From Sphagnum compactum (taxonomy: Eukaryota; Bryophyta; Sphagnopsida; Sphagnales), in the NCBI GenBank assembly GCA_965153455.1, contig OZ234504.1, positions 2,418,001 through 2,482,000 on the forward strand: DNA of 64,000 nt. Reading direction: 5' to 3'. Below are positions 12,270 through 24,699 of the stretch, piece by piece (the stretch's first letter is position 1; every line of letters begins with the position of its first letter). The position numbers and the translations under genes were made by a program. A model generated the notes under the pieces. It was given only the letters and a program-made list of their open reading frames with translations, did no database searches and had not been told where the DNA came from.

Positions 12270-15200
12270 TCAAGCAGGAATGCTGCTCTTCTCTGAGGGT
12301 GCAGATGTTGCCTTGGCAACACAGGGGCTGTCAACTGCCAAGCCCATTGCATGCAATCCATTGTCAACATAGATCACTGTGCCTGTTATAGCAGAGGCCA
12401 GAGGTGAACACAGGAAGGCAGCAGTGTTTCCAACATCATCTGCAAGCACAAGCAATCAAAATCCTTTTTCAGTATTGAGTCATATGGGTGATAATGACCA
12501 AAGGCATTGCACCTAGCCATGGCAACAGGTTTCCACAATGAGATGGGTGTCTCGCCCAAGACTGGACCTCTGCCCAGTACATGATGAAAACCGAAACTTG
12601 GATTATCCTCTAAAAATGGCTTTGCATCTATTACATAGGATAGGGATAGGCGATCCTAGAATACCATGCTAAGGAGGATCACTCTCATGCATTGCTCACC
12701 ATGATAAGAGGCCCTGCTTTCCATTAGGGCATGCTAGGATACTGCCAACCCGGCTACAAGCATGACGTTCAGTACACCCAAAAAGTCCAGGTCCTTAGGG
12801 ACAGAACAGGTACCCATGTTGGCCCATCAAAACAGTTGGAAGTGCCCACCTTCAGAAGTACAGAGTAAACCTAATTGTTTATCAACCCTCAGTTAGCATT
12901 AGTCTGCAGACCATACTTCATTCTTCCTGCTCTTACAGTTTTAAATCCATTTTTCCCATTCACATAACACATTTTTGGAGGTTGGTAAATCTGCCCTAAA
13001 CATGACAGGAGGAGGAATTGTAGATAGATTTACCAGCTTTTAACTCCTGCTGCAAGGGCGCATTAGCAGTGGAGTAATTGATCATATCATCGATGAAACC
13101 AATTGCCTTTGCTGCCCTACTTCTAAGAGGCCCTGTACAGTTTCACATGAAGATTTTATTTGACTCCATATGGAACATTAAAATGATGAATTAAGGACAA
13201 AGCCTGTAAAGCTCATCGTCCCAACAGAAGCCACCTTGAGCCCATAAATAGAATAGAGCAGAGTCAAATGTGAATGAGATGTATTAGATGTTTTGAATAT
13301 GTTAAAGAGCCATTGCTCCTGAGCCCAACACTGACCTGCAGAGATTGTATTGACTCGAATGCCATGCTTCCTTCCTGCTTCAAATGCCAGCACCTGCAGT
13401 GAGACAACCAAGAACATTTTTCTAGAAACATTCAGACATGTCATGAGGATAATCAGACTGTTAGAAAAATTCAATGCTACCTTCTTTTATAAAGTTTTAA
13501 AATGTAGAAAAAGTGCTGGAAGTGGAAAAGAAGTTCTCTGTCTTGCTACCTTTACATCAGTTGACAGTTGTTAAAATGGAGTAAGACCAACTTTTCATGA
13601 TCACTAGTTTGGAATAAGCAGTTTGGTCTGTGTGGAACACACCCATCAAATTGTATTTGTGCAGTTGTTTTGCACTGATCACACTTACCCGAGTGTCACT
13701 CTCCAGTGCTGCCTTTGCAGAACTCATTCCTCCACCATAACTGTTCAGACAACCTACTGTCAGTTTAGCAGAGTAAGTTGTTCCCAAGCAGAAAAGTAGT
13801 TCACCAGATGTGGATCATATCTTTCAAGTGCACAAACATATACTAAGTGCCAGTGTACTTGCATGCACAAAAGCAACAGAAAGCATCACAAGACATTCAT
13901 ACCCAGGAATAATCCTTTCAGATGCCAAATATGTTAGTGAGAGTGATGCACCACCTGTCCCATCCGTATGCAGCATGTCAGCCAGCAATGTAAGTCAATA
14001 TCTCTGTTCCTATCTATCAAAAACTTAAGTTGCAACACACACAGTGTTCTTCTGGTTGAGAGGCTGCTGAGTTTACAGTGACGTGTAAACACCTACCTCC
14101 TCATACATGAATAAACAAAACACACAATGTGTCACTCCAGAAGATGCATACCATGATATAAACCCAGAAGAACAACCATCCACACACCTAGTTCCAAACC
14201 AATAAGTTCAAGAACACTGATAATTCCTCAACTTTGTTCATAAGTTCAGTGCTCTTCTATTATCTACTGTAAAGTGCCTTGGTGCTTTGAATTTCTTTTT
14301 AGCTCAATATTAGACAGTATATCCTCTCTTACCATGGTTCAGGATTGGGGCAAAGTACTTCAGAAGTGATACATAAGAGTAGGTGGATGCTGAAATTGCT
14401 GCCAAGTACCCCTTTCGTGATGTTTCAAGAAGGGGCTTTGTCACCTGGCACAACAAGAATGGACCAGAAGCCAGACCCCAGTTTAGCATGTGTGCAGATA
14501 TGGAAGAACGGAGATCTGGACATACATATCTTGACATGAGCCACATATCACCATGAGCATTTGTGCATTTGTACTGATTTTGACAACTTACCACACAGCA
14601 AAAATTCTCATACTCATGAAGTCCTAGGAAAGAGCATAAAATGATTGAAACTCAAAAATAACTCAGAATTAAAAAATTCCTAATTCTTTCTCTTCACTCC
14701 AAAATATTTGCTAATATAAGACCATACCTCCGGTCCATTAGCCAGTGAGTGCACCAAAATGTCAATGCTGCCATAGTCAGCCTTTACAGCCTCTGCAACT
14801 TCCTAGAACAGCAAGCATACAGAGTCAGATAACAAGTTGGGAAATGGACATCTAGACATTGCAGCAAGGACTAACCTGTGACAGATTTTCTTTTATTTCA
14901 TGCACTAAGAGCTGTCCCAAGCAACAATTTCACCAAAAACAGTGGAATGGCAATTTACTTCACATGTCTGATACAGGACTTTCCATCAGAATTTTTATTT
15001 CCTGAACTGCCTTGTTGGCCATGTGGATATTTGGCACAAAACAGAATTGAGCTAAACAACTTTCATATTAAATGAGCATTTCAATGTGTAGAACTGTAAT
15101 CTTCTTAGTTTGAAGGTGATGCTATCAAAATTTTGGTTGCATTTCCCTGAAAGTTTCATTTCCCTGTTAGATGACAGAATAGACCACAAGAAGCCAATTT

Positions 15201-17815
15201 AAAGGTATGAATTCATGTACAAAGACAGTATCTTAAATACAACCTCCTAGATAAGTGGGCATGTAAGCACATAATATAGGGACCAACCTACTTAATCCAA
15301 GAGAGGTGGCCACCTAAAGATAACTCAAGTAGGACTCAGCTGGGGTGTGGGGAGGGATTTTAAGAAGGCTGCATGCTTACTACAAATATAAAAACTGGAT
15401 GGCCACCTCAATCATTTGTAAGTTCAAATTTGGGGAAAATTGCCCATTTCTCCCCAATATTCCTTCAAATAAGGCACATTTTGGAGATAGAAATATGGCA
15501 AGCCTCTATTAGAAAAAAACACCCTGCTGTCTGTATGTGATGTAAGAGCTCCATCTGGCTACAGGCTGCCACAAGCAAGCCTTATTTAAACAAAAACCAC
15601 AGTGAAGCTCATAGCAAACTCAGGAAACAATGTACCTGCACAGTCCAATTTGATGCCCCAGCATATCTCTTGTTGTTCTTGATCTGGATCACAAGGCAAC
15701 ATAAGTTGTGGTTGTTAAGAAATAAGCTGTTGAATGTAGGTTTTTTCTTCAGAGTAGATAGGCAAGACTGTTAAGAAACAGCCACACACATTACCAGCAC
15801 TGGAAAAATGCACAATACCGAGCAGACAGCTTCCAACATGAAGAGTTGGCTAATGACTCAAAACATCTCATACAGCGTCATAGAAGACAGAAAGGACCTG
15901 TCTCATGCATTCTCAAAATTTTATATAGCGTCCTACCAAAAAATGAAGTATCCTGCTATACAAATGTTTGCATACTTAGTGGCAGAAAAAGGCAACATGA
16001 ACTCACATCTTCTGGGACATCTTCAGGGGTGTCGAATACAGCATCAAGAGCATACACTTTGGCAATCTCAAGCATGCCCCCATTAGGCAGACTGCAATTT
16101 TTACAAGAGAAGCCAGCTCTTACTGTCCAGATTTTGAGGGAAGGGAATTTCAGGACCATCTCATTCATGTACATGCTAGAATTGCTATTTGACTGGACAC
16201 AGATCTCAACTTACACTCTTGACTCGTCAAATTTTCCTCTCCGCAAACTGGTCTCAAAGATGTTGAGGGCCTGAAATAAAGTCACCCATTGATCTTATCA
16301 GCATGCATGAGAAAAGTGCAACTTCAAAGACTAGATTGTCCAGCAAAAGACTCAACAGAAGGTCACTGTGCCCAACTCCTGATATCCCAGGCAGTCGATC
16401 ATTGAGGTACACTGTTTACTGACATCATGAGAAGTGCTGAGGAAGATTGGTTCATAAATAACTTATGGTATTATCCTAATTGTTTCTAGAACAATCTTTT
16501 CTTTGAGGAAGGCCACCATGAGTGGCAAGCATTCACCTGCCTGCTTCTTAAGTATGAAGCAACTGCTACCTGATTAAAATTGGAATTGTTTTGAGCAAAG
16601 TTCCGATTTCCTGTATTCATGTCTTTCTGATGCTGTTTGATATTTGTTAAGGGTGTGCTTTGCTCTAGGATGGACTTGAGACCTTTTTACGTCAACTTGA
16701 TTAGGTCTTCCTCAAGTAGAGTAAAAGCCTGTAAAGCTTAGGGTTTACATGGTCAGGGTTGCTCTTGTTGTTAAGAATGGAATGCAGTCCTTTTGCTACC
16801 AGATTATCTGCCTAACAAGTGAAATCCCTACACACCTACATGCCTAGCCCCCATAATGAGAGTATAAAATAAATCTTTTTTTGACTGCTGCATTGCCTTG
16901 AACTTGGAAAATGGCACAAAACAGAAATAGGAGAATGTACCGGAACCCAAGTCCCCAGCAGAATTTCAGCACCAGCTGCTGAGAGAGCCTTTGCAATTGC
17001 CCAACCAAAGCCTTGGTCATCAGCAACCCCAGCAATGAAGGCCCTCTTACCTGTGATACAAAACATCACCAAAAAAGAGCATTGCCTGTAAGCAAGCAGC
17101 CCCACAAGGACAACCCTAACATTTACAAGTTGATGAGACCAGTTACATCTCTGCATTATACTTGTGCATTATACTCTAAGTCAGAGATGGAAAACTGGGA
17201 TCTGCATATGTGTTTCGTAAAATACAAGTAGCTAACGATTGAGTAAAAAGTTAAATAAAAATATGTCATGAAACCATTCATGACAGCACAGTATGACCAA
17301 AGGAGTGGTTCTAACTTCAATTTCAATGAAAAATTGCCTGAAGAGATCCATACGATTGAAAGGTATCACATTTGCAGGTGCAGAAAATGGAGCCAGAGTT
17401 ATAGACTGCTTTGTTCATTACACTCTAGCAATGCACTTCAGCAATGTTCAGAGTGTTACATTACATTCTGAACATTGCAATGAAGAGAGAAGAAATTCCT
17501 GAGTAAGACCTCACCTCGCAAATCGATAGGAAGACCAGGGCTCGATCCAGTCCCATTGACAGAGGCAAAGACCTTCCCTGCATTCGTCCTGGGTTCTTCT
17601 GCCACCTTCTTGCTCAAGGGCCTCACATTGGTGGTTCTCAGAGCAACAGTGTCTGGAAGCATGGAGGTCCGGAGATGGAAATTCGAAGTCACAGGCGAGA
17701 GTGACGTCAAGCGGACAATGGAAGCTGACGAAGAAGTTGCACCAGCTGCAGTCTGTGTAGCTGACACTGCAGTCCGTGTCACGGCCGCCTGCATGCTCAA
17801 CAATGAAGCCGCCAT
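12270..17815 (-). CDS. MOD1: Enoyl-[acyl-carrier-protein] reductase (NADH), plastid FabI type, 12 exons
   Basis: This enzyme performs the last reduction of each cycle of plastid fatty acid synthesis, reducing trans-2-enoyl-ACP with NADH. Exons on the minus strand are 17815-17515, 17050-16941, 16270-16215, 16091-16007, 15683-15636, 14802-14728, 14444-14333, 13954-13903, 13740-13689, 13393-13336, 13132-13034 and 12439-12270. All are bounded by GT..AG with matching phase and sum to 405 codons plus stop. The Arabidopsis enzyme is of similar size. Residues 1 to about 90 form a Ser/Ala/Thr-rich plastid transit peptide. The dinucleotide-binding motif [14 protein letters not shown] starts near residue 108. 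The FabI active-site set is intact: Tyr271, Tyr281 and Lys289 in [14 protein letters not shown] and YGGGMSSAK. The substrate-loop region [18 protein letters not shown] and the C-terminal [14 protein letters not shown] block are present. No break is seen, so this should be a working gene. Confidence 0.95.
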
Positions 17816-18480
17816 TCTTTTCCGTATGTTTCCTTTCTAAAACAACGCAACGCCAAAAGCCCCGTCCGTTTCTATTTTCTTCCTACGAAAAAAAACAACG
17901 ACGAACACAACAGAAAATACCTTGTCAATTCCCTTCCCCTCCAGCACGGTTACTTCCCAATCCATTTCCCCCGGATTAGGTTCTCTCCTTCGCTTGCTCA
18001 CAAAACGCCCTGAACAGAAGTGATTCCGGCGCGCTTCTGGAACTTACAAGTTATTCTTATTACTGTTTTCAGTGCTCATGCCATGTTCTCTGGTTCTTCC
18101 ATGACTAACCATTGCATCTGCTAACGGGGATAATGTCCAAAGCATAAAAAAAAACAACACCATTGTAAACTTCAAAATAAGCTCAAAAAGAAAGTCGAGA
18201 AACTCACTGGTTCGCTTTCGAAGCTCTGCAAACGATGCGATGCTTCTTTGTGCGCTTCACAGGCCCCCTTCCTCTCCCTGTTTTCTCCGATTTTGTCTGG
18301 CCTTCTCCTCTTTCTGCGCGCGAGCGTCGCGAAACAGCGTTGCAAGAGCGCGCTGAAGGGGTTTTGGTGAAGAGCTTCAACCTCGTTTTGTCCTCGTTTT
18401 GTCCGCTTAGAAGAGACGGGAGACATATTCTGGATGGAACTGCAGCACCGGAGAGCCACATTCCATGCAGAATCTCCTCT
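17816..18480 (-). promoter_or_regulatory. 5' flank of the enoyl reductase gene
   Basis: This GC-richer stretch lies upstream of ATG 17815, with pyrimidine- and purine-rich strings and a dense CG patch near 18.3 kb. No certain TATA box was found. A 155-codon open frame on the opposite strand (18235-18702) spans the patch and runs into a poly-C tract and a repeat copy, so I do not call it a gene. Confidence 0.4.
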
Positions 18481-18498
18481 CCCCCCCCCCCCCCCCCC
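18481..18498 (+). repeat. Poly-C tract, 18 bases
   Basis: Eighteen consecutive C residues lie just upstream of the first copy of a dispersed repeat. Such runs are rare in the surrounding AT-rich DNA and are prone to length error in assemblies. Confidence 0.97.
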
Positions 18499-18554
18499 TT
18501 CCACCCTTCAAAATCCATGCTTGCAAAGCCAATTTTCAAACAAGGCCAATCTTT

Positions 18555-18895
18555 TGCCACACTATGTATGGCCTTACCATTTACATTAAAAATATATATT
18601 AAGGCAAAAGAAAGAATTATGGAAACTCAAATATTTCACCATCCAAAATTACAATCTTCAAAAAATCCTCTAAAAGAAACTAAAAATCCTTCAAGATATT
18701 AGAACTCTATAATTAATCGATCTCAAGTTTCAACACAAAGCCAAAATACCATCTTTCCAAAATCCTCATATAACCCTAAGGCTATTACCTAGGGGCCTAT
18801 AAAAATCCCTTAAGCTACTATACTCTATAATGAATCTAAACACAATAGGTAATCCTTGTCTGGGTAGGCAAGGCCAACAAGAACCTTAAACCCTC
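18555..18895 (+). repeat. Dispersed ~300-bp repeat (family B), copy 1
   Basis: The copy contains CTCAAATATTTCACCATCCA, AATCTTCAAAAAATCC, TTACCTAGGGGCC and TATAATGAATC, ending in GTAGGCAAGGCCAAC. The same order of blocks appears at 21.11-21.41 kb and inverted at 53.34-53.65 kb. It is non-coding. The size and lack of ORFs suggest a SINE or MITE. Confidence 0.8.
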
Positions 18896-18939
18896 AACCA
18901 ACCAACCAGAGAGGTAACCAACACCTTCTAGTTAACCCA

Positions 18940-19600
18940 GTCCAACAATTTTGTTGTCATGCAATTAGACTCTCCTTACCTACCTCCGAAAGTGGGTACC
19001 TTTAAACCCTAAGCAATCTTAATTTTCACATCAAAACCCTAAACAATCAACTTTCCATTCTATCCAATTTGTTGTCATGGAATTTGATTCCCCACCTACC
19101 ATAGAGGACAAGAATTAATTAAACCTTTAAACAATCATACCTTCACACCCAAGCCCTAATTTTTGAGTCATCCGATTACACTTTCTTTCTTCACCTAACT
19201 TTCGAAATGGGTAGCTCTAATCCTAAACAAACTTATTTTCATATGTGAACCCTAAACAAACAAATTTTCTTTCTATGCATTTAATTGTCATGAAATTTGA
19301 CTCCCCACTCACCATAAAGCACAAGGGTCATTAAACCCTAAAAAATCACACCTTCACATCAAATCCCTAAATGGGAAACCAATGACATTTTCAAAGCAAA
19401 AGTCTCAATAATCAACTTTCCTTCCTATTCAATTTGTTATCATGGAATTTGACTTCCCACTTGCCACAAAGAACAAATAATCATTAAACCTTAACCATCA
19501 TGACTTCTCACCAAAACCCTAAATCTTAAACCCATAACATCTTCCAAGCAAAAACATCCTTCCAATGCAATGTGTTGTCGTATAATTTGAATATATGCTT
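18940..19600 (+). repeat. Degenerate tandem array, ~105-150 bp units
   Basis: About six related units each contain a version of CAATTTGTTGTCATGGAATT, then a Pro-codon-like CCCCACC block, then AAACCCTAAA. Units begin near 18.95, 19.07, 19.17, 19.28, 19.43 and 19.57 kb. Spacing is uneven and divergence is high, so this is an old satellite-like array. The AAACCCTAAA phrase resembles plant telomere repeat. Confidence 0.65.
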
Positions 19601-21109
19601 GACACCAAGGTTTTTTTTTGGGTGAAATTTCACCATTTTATGACAAAGAAATTGAAAAGTTTTTTATTTATTTTGTTTTTTAATGTAAATTTGACTAATT
19701 TTGCTCATTTTCGTTTTTGTTTTTTTCAATATTTAGATATCAAAAAAACGGAACAAAAGGTTTCACACCCTTTCAATATATATATAGGAATGTTTAATCT
19801 AACCAAATTGGCAATTGTAAATACAAGATGTAAAAATAGTGATGATCATCCTTAGGAAAATTTAGCCAAATATGACAATATAAATCATACATGAAATAAA
19901 ATTATTAATTAGTTGATAGTTTTGATTACACATTGAAGATTAAATATAAAAGTCTAATGATGTATATATTTTATCACTTTTGACAATTGAAAACTTCCAA
20001 AATCCTTTATTGTCATAAATAAATGAATAAAATGACAAACTTTTGCCAATAAAAATAAGGTTGATATATTAATGTTAAATTAAGTAAACCTTTCAATTAA
20101 ATTTTTTTTTTCAATACAAAATGTTCCACCTACCTAAGACACAAACAGATATAATCTTTTAACAAACATATTACCTTGCAATTAATCATTGGGTCTTTTA
20201 ATGTTTTTCGTGTGGGTCCATTCAAGATTGGGGTTCCAAAAAAAAAAATGGACTCCATGACTTTTGTAAAGCTACTTTTTACAAATAACATTTACTTGAA
20301 CTTAATTTAAATGAAAAATTTTAATAGTTCAATTTAAGATAATTCATGTGATAGTGGTGGTTTTTTGTATGCATATATCATTGTGTATCAATATTTTGAT
20401 TTATAGCCAAAAATGATGACAAAAAGTTTTTAGATCAATCGTGGCTTTTTTTGCTCTTGGTTTAACAAATGTCCAGTCCATCTCAAAAAAATTATTATAA
20501 ATAATAATTGAGTTTGTACCATCAAAATTTGACCAACCATGAATTTTTTGAGCTCATATTCTAAGAGGCTTGTTGCCAAGCCCAGGGCAAATATTTGAGC
20601 ATGGCAAAAAGCCAGTTAGAGCATGAAACATTATCTATAGTGCATTGAATGCTCATTATTCATGCATTTACATTTCCCTAGTCTTTTGGTCTTTCAACCT
20701 TGTGTAAAATGAACTTGAATCCTAAAATAACTTTTCTTCCCATCATACATTTTAAAATTTTAATAGGCATTGACTTTCAAGTTTTAGTGTAAAAGGGGCT
20801 TTAAATTGAATTTTTTTTAATTGTTATTTTTGTAATAGCAATAACAAAAACATTTGTTATGTGGTTGGAAATTTAAAAAGAAGATGATGAAAAACAATTG
20901 GACAAAACTGCAAGTCCTTATGAAGTGTCTTTTCTAAGTTTGACAAGAGAGAGGAGGAGAAAGGAACAAGGGAGTGGAACAAGGGTTTCTTTTTCTGATT
21001 TTGTGATATAAAAATTTGATGAAATGAAAAATAGACAACTTTGTATTAAGGAAAAATATTTAGAAAAAAAGATGGAAGGCAAAATTGAAAAAAAACTCCT
21101 ATAAAAACA
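19601..21109. other. AT-rich intergenic DNA
   Basis: No gene is supported. The stretch has T- and A-runs and short open frames without recognisable content. Confidence 0.5.
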
Positions 21110-21415
21110 AGGGGTGTGTCACACTGTGACCTTGCCATTTAACTTAAAATGTATCTTAAGGCCAAAGAAGAATTACAGAAATTCAAATATTTCACCGTGC
21201 AAAAATATAATCTTCAAAAAATCCTTAAAAGAAACCAAAATCCTTTCAGATATTATAACTTTATAACTAATCTTCACTTTCAACACAAGCCAAAAATCCT
21301 CACATAAAAATAAACCTATTATTACCTAGGGGCCAAAATCCCTTTAGCTATTATATTTTATAATGAATTTGAACACAATATCCTTGCTTTAGTAGGCAAG
21401 GTCAACAAAAAACAA
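21110..21415 (+). repeat. Dispersed ~300-bp repeat (family B), copy 2
   Basis: The blocks are the same and in the same order as the copy at 18.55 kb, beginning with GTGTGTCACACTGTGACC and TTGCCATTTAA and ending with GTAGGCAAGGTCAAC. The head matches a fragment at 54.58-54.62 kb. Confidence 0.8.
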
Positions 21416-21604
21416 GCAACTCATCGCGTAATGGCTCTACCCAATGTTATATGACCATGATCAATATTTTATTCTAAAGACCCACTCTTTAGGAAGGAAA
21501 ATAAATAATTTTTAGGAATATTTTATTTTTTGAAATTGAATATTCAAAATTAATTAATTGCTTGGGAGGCATGTGCTAAACCAGCTAAGGTATACAATAT
21601 ATGG

Positions 21605-21975
21605 AATGTTTGGATTTTAAATTTTTGAAAACTGAAATGTTTGAATTTTGATGTGTGAATACTGAAAGTTGAAAACTGAAATTTGAAATCTGTTTGTGAA
21701 ATGTTTGGAATCTGAAATTTGAGAATTAAAATGTTTGAATTATGATGTGTGAGTACTTAAAGCTAAAAATTGAAAATTGAAATCTTTATGTGAAGTGTCT
21801 AGAATTTGAGAATTTGAAAACTAAAATGTCTGAATTTGGATGTGTGAATATTGAAAGTTGAAAACTAAAAATTAAAATTTGAAATCTCTTTGCGAAATGT
21901 TTGGAAGGAATCTGAAATTTTGAAAACTGAAATGTCTGAATACTAAAAAGTGAATTTTGAAATCTCTGTATGAAA
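21605..21975 (+). repeat. Tandem array, about four units of ~95 bp
   Basis: Units carry AATGTTTGAATTTTGATGTG, then TGAATACTGAAAGTTGAAAA, then GAAATCT..TGTGAAATGT. The diagnostic word starts at 21636, 21730, 21825 and 21931. The array is very AT-rich, with no coding potential. Confidence 0.8.
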
Positions 21976-24699
21976 TGTCTGGAATTTTAAATTACATTTT
22001 ACATCAATAACAAAAGAGCTTTAGTGCAAACCTTGCCTCTGAAGAGAAACTCTCATTTCATGTGGTAAGTTCATCAAACAAGTCATGGACCCAAAGCTTT
22101 TCATCTTTGGATTCCCATAACTTCTTCCCATGTTTACATTGAACTTTCCTTTTGAGAGAAAATCCGTGAAAGGATATGCTTTTGTGCCTTTTCACAATTC
22201 CCACAATTAATTCATTTTTCTTCCAGATTGCAAGTTCAATGTTCAATGTTCATAGGTCAATGCCATGGCCTCTGAAAACATCAGAGAACACATAACTTCC
22301 AAGGATAAATATAGGATTGCCATTGGTTTCAACATGGTGTCAATCCTCATAAGACATGTTGTTAACATCAAGACGCAGTTTTCTATGATGGTCATGTAAG
22401 CCCATTCCCTCAAATAGTAGGGTTGTTTTTAACATCAAGAGTTGCTGCACAAATCATGAACATAATTTAATAAAAACATAAAGCACAAAAGGGAAAACTG
22501 CCATAAAATTGTTGATCTTTGTCTTTGATTACATTGTATAAGTATAACCAATAAGTCCAAGTTTGAGCATATATTACATTGCTTTCACTGCAAACCATAT
22601 TACATACTTCAATCTTGGTGGATATTTTTGGTTAAGGACAATCTTTCCATAAGATCCTTGTTTCTAGGAACACATGACAACAAAAGAAACAAGAGAAATG
22701 TTTAAACTACCCAATAGACATGTTGGTAACTAAATCCATGACAATGTAAGGACAAAAGTAAAACCACTGACCTCAGCAAGGCCTTCAGTCCTAAAGCAAG
22801 GTGGATGTGTTCCATCCCTAGCTAAAAACTATAAACCATGAGATGGCATTCCCAAAATACAATCTACTGCTAATGAGAATCCTCTTTCATGAAGTCTAGA
22901 TGTAGATGCCCTTGGTAACAAAGATTGTTGAAAGAGAATTGTGGGTGATGAATGAGAATTTGTGAATGGAACAATTAGTGAAGGGCTCAAAGCAAGAGAA
23001 GGTGATAGATGAGAAGGTGCAATTTCCCAATGAAATTTAAATCAATATATAGTAGTTTACACATTCTGTTGTTTTCTTTTCCAAGTTCAAGCTGACATTA
23101 TGAAAATGAATCAAAACAAAAATTAAAGATCACAAAAAGACCATTTTGTTTTTGGATGGATTTGACCTTGGGGGTGTTGTCTTTTTCCATTACAATTGCT
23201 TTAATCCCTGCAAGTAAAAACCATATGATGGTATGTGATATGAATAATGATTATTTTTGGGCAATTCTTTGAGATTTCAACATAATCTTCACTTTTGGGA
23301 TTTTGATTTTGAAAAGTTTCAAAATAAAAGAAACCTATAGTTTGAGGCTTTTGGAAATTATGAAAATAAAATAACCACCGATTGGTTTAGGGTCTTTGAA
23401 ACATTTAAGCAAACTAATGGATTTTTTTAAAAAGCCAGACAAATAATCAATGGTTCAATTTATATCCTTTTTTTTTTTTTAAAAACCATGTTTATGGGTC
23501 AAAACCAGTTTTTTGAAATTTTGTTTTTGGTAGAATTGCCGATCAAGGGTTCACACACACCCAATGATTACCTACCAGTTTTTTTTGTGACAAAGGGAAA
23601 CTACCAGTTAATCAAGGCTCTATATATAGTTAGCTTACACTTACTGGTACTTTCTTCGACAAAGAGGAAACTACCCAATCCATGGTTGGTTCCAATATGG
23701 TTTCTCTTCATTAAATTCAGAAAAAGAGAGATGCGAAACATACTTCATACAAATCCTTTGAAATTGTGCCACATAAAACATTGATTGTGAACTGGTATTC
23801 AATGCACAAACAATCCTACAACATCTTATTACGTGTTTCCCAAATGTATAACATTCACAACGAAAAAACATTAGTAATGTAAGTAGGTCCATCATAAATA
23901 AACAAAACACACCAAAAAAAAAATCATCCAATTTTGTCCTTGTGCATTTTTTTTTTCACAATATCCAAAAAAGAAAAAAGATAATGTAACAACAATTTCA
24001 CGAACTCTTTTTTTTGCTTCTCCAAATTTGTTTTTCAAAAGGTTTTTAAATATATATTTTAAAGTAAGCAAGAAGATTATTATAACAATGAGCATGCAAT
24101 TTTGTTAAGGATTGCAAAATAGATGTTGCTTATTATAACACATAGGGAATTGAAGCTGCACTATTGTTATGTGTGATGTGATTTTCTCATTATCATTATT
24201 ATCGAGACAAGTGTTACTTTCAAACCCATTAATGATGACCATTTGAAGATTATGATCAAGTCTTTTGCCCAATCTTCATTAGATTCCTTGAATTTTGCCT
24301 CCTGTAACAATCAGTGCCAACACCCATTACTCCCAAAAAAATCTTTTATTCAAATGCAATAAATAAATATGTAAAGAAAATAATGACAACAAATAGGGGG
24401 TGAAAAGAAAACTAAGAGCATAAGAACAACACAAAGAGTCAAACTCTTGAGAATTTGCACATACAAGAACTACCAATATGTCTTCCACATTGTCCTTGTT
24501 AAAGGTCTTATTGATTACATCAGTTTTGCAGAAAACGAAATGATATGTAAATTAGCCTATTTCATCATTTGCTCGAGACGAGGAAAAATACTTGCTCAAC
24601 CCCTTTGATTATGAGTGTAGTGTTTCCTAGACATTTAGGGCTTAAACCCTAAACCCTAAACCTTAAAGCACCAACAAAACTTTTTGCTATTATTTATCT
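21976..24699. other. AT-rich intergenic DNA
   Basis: No gene can be supported. A short minus-strand open stretch at 22246-22058 ends in KLWVHDLFDEL, faintly like the region after the NB-ARC domain of plant resistance proteins, but it is too short to call. Two CCCTAAA-type telomere-like words lie at about 24640-24664. Confidence 0.45.

Noticed and set aside
18235-18702. 155-codon plus-strand open frame
   Set aside because: It crosses the poly-C tract and enters family B repeat copy 1. The Pro run comes from poly-C.
22058-22246. Minus-strand stretch ending KLWVHDLFDEL, resembling an NLR fragment
   Set aside because: Only about 12 residues look alike and no NB-ARC or LRR motifs are nearby.
24640-24664. 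AAACCCTAAACCC telomere-like words
   Set aside because: Only two or three units. This is common in plant promoters and intergenic DNA, and not a telomere remnant by itself.
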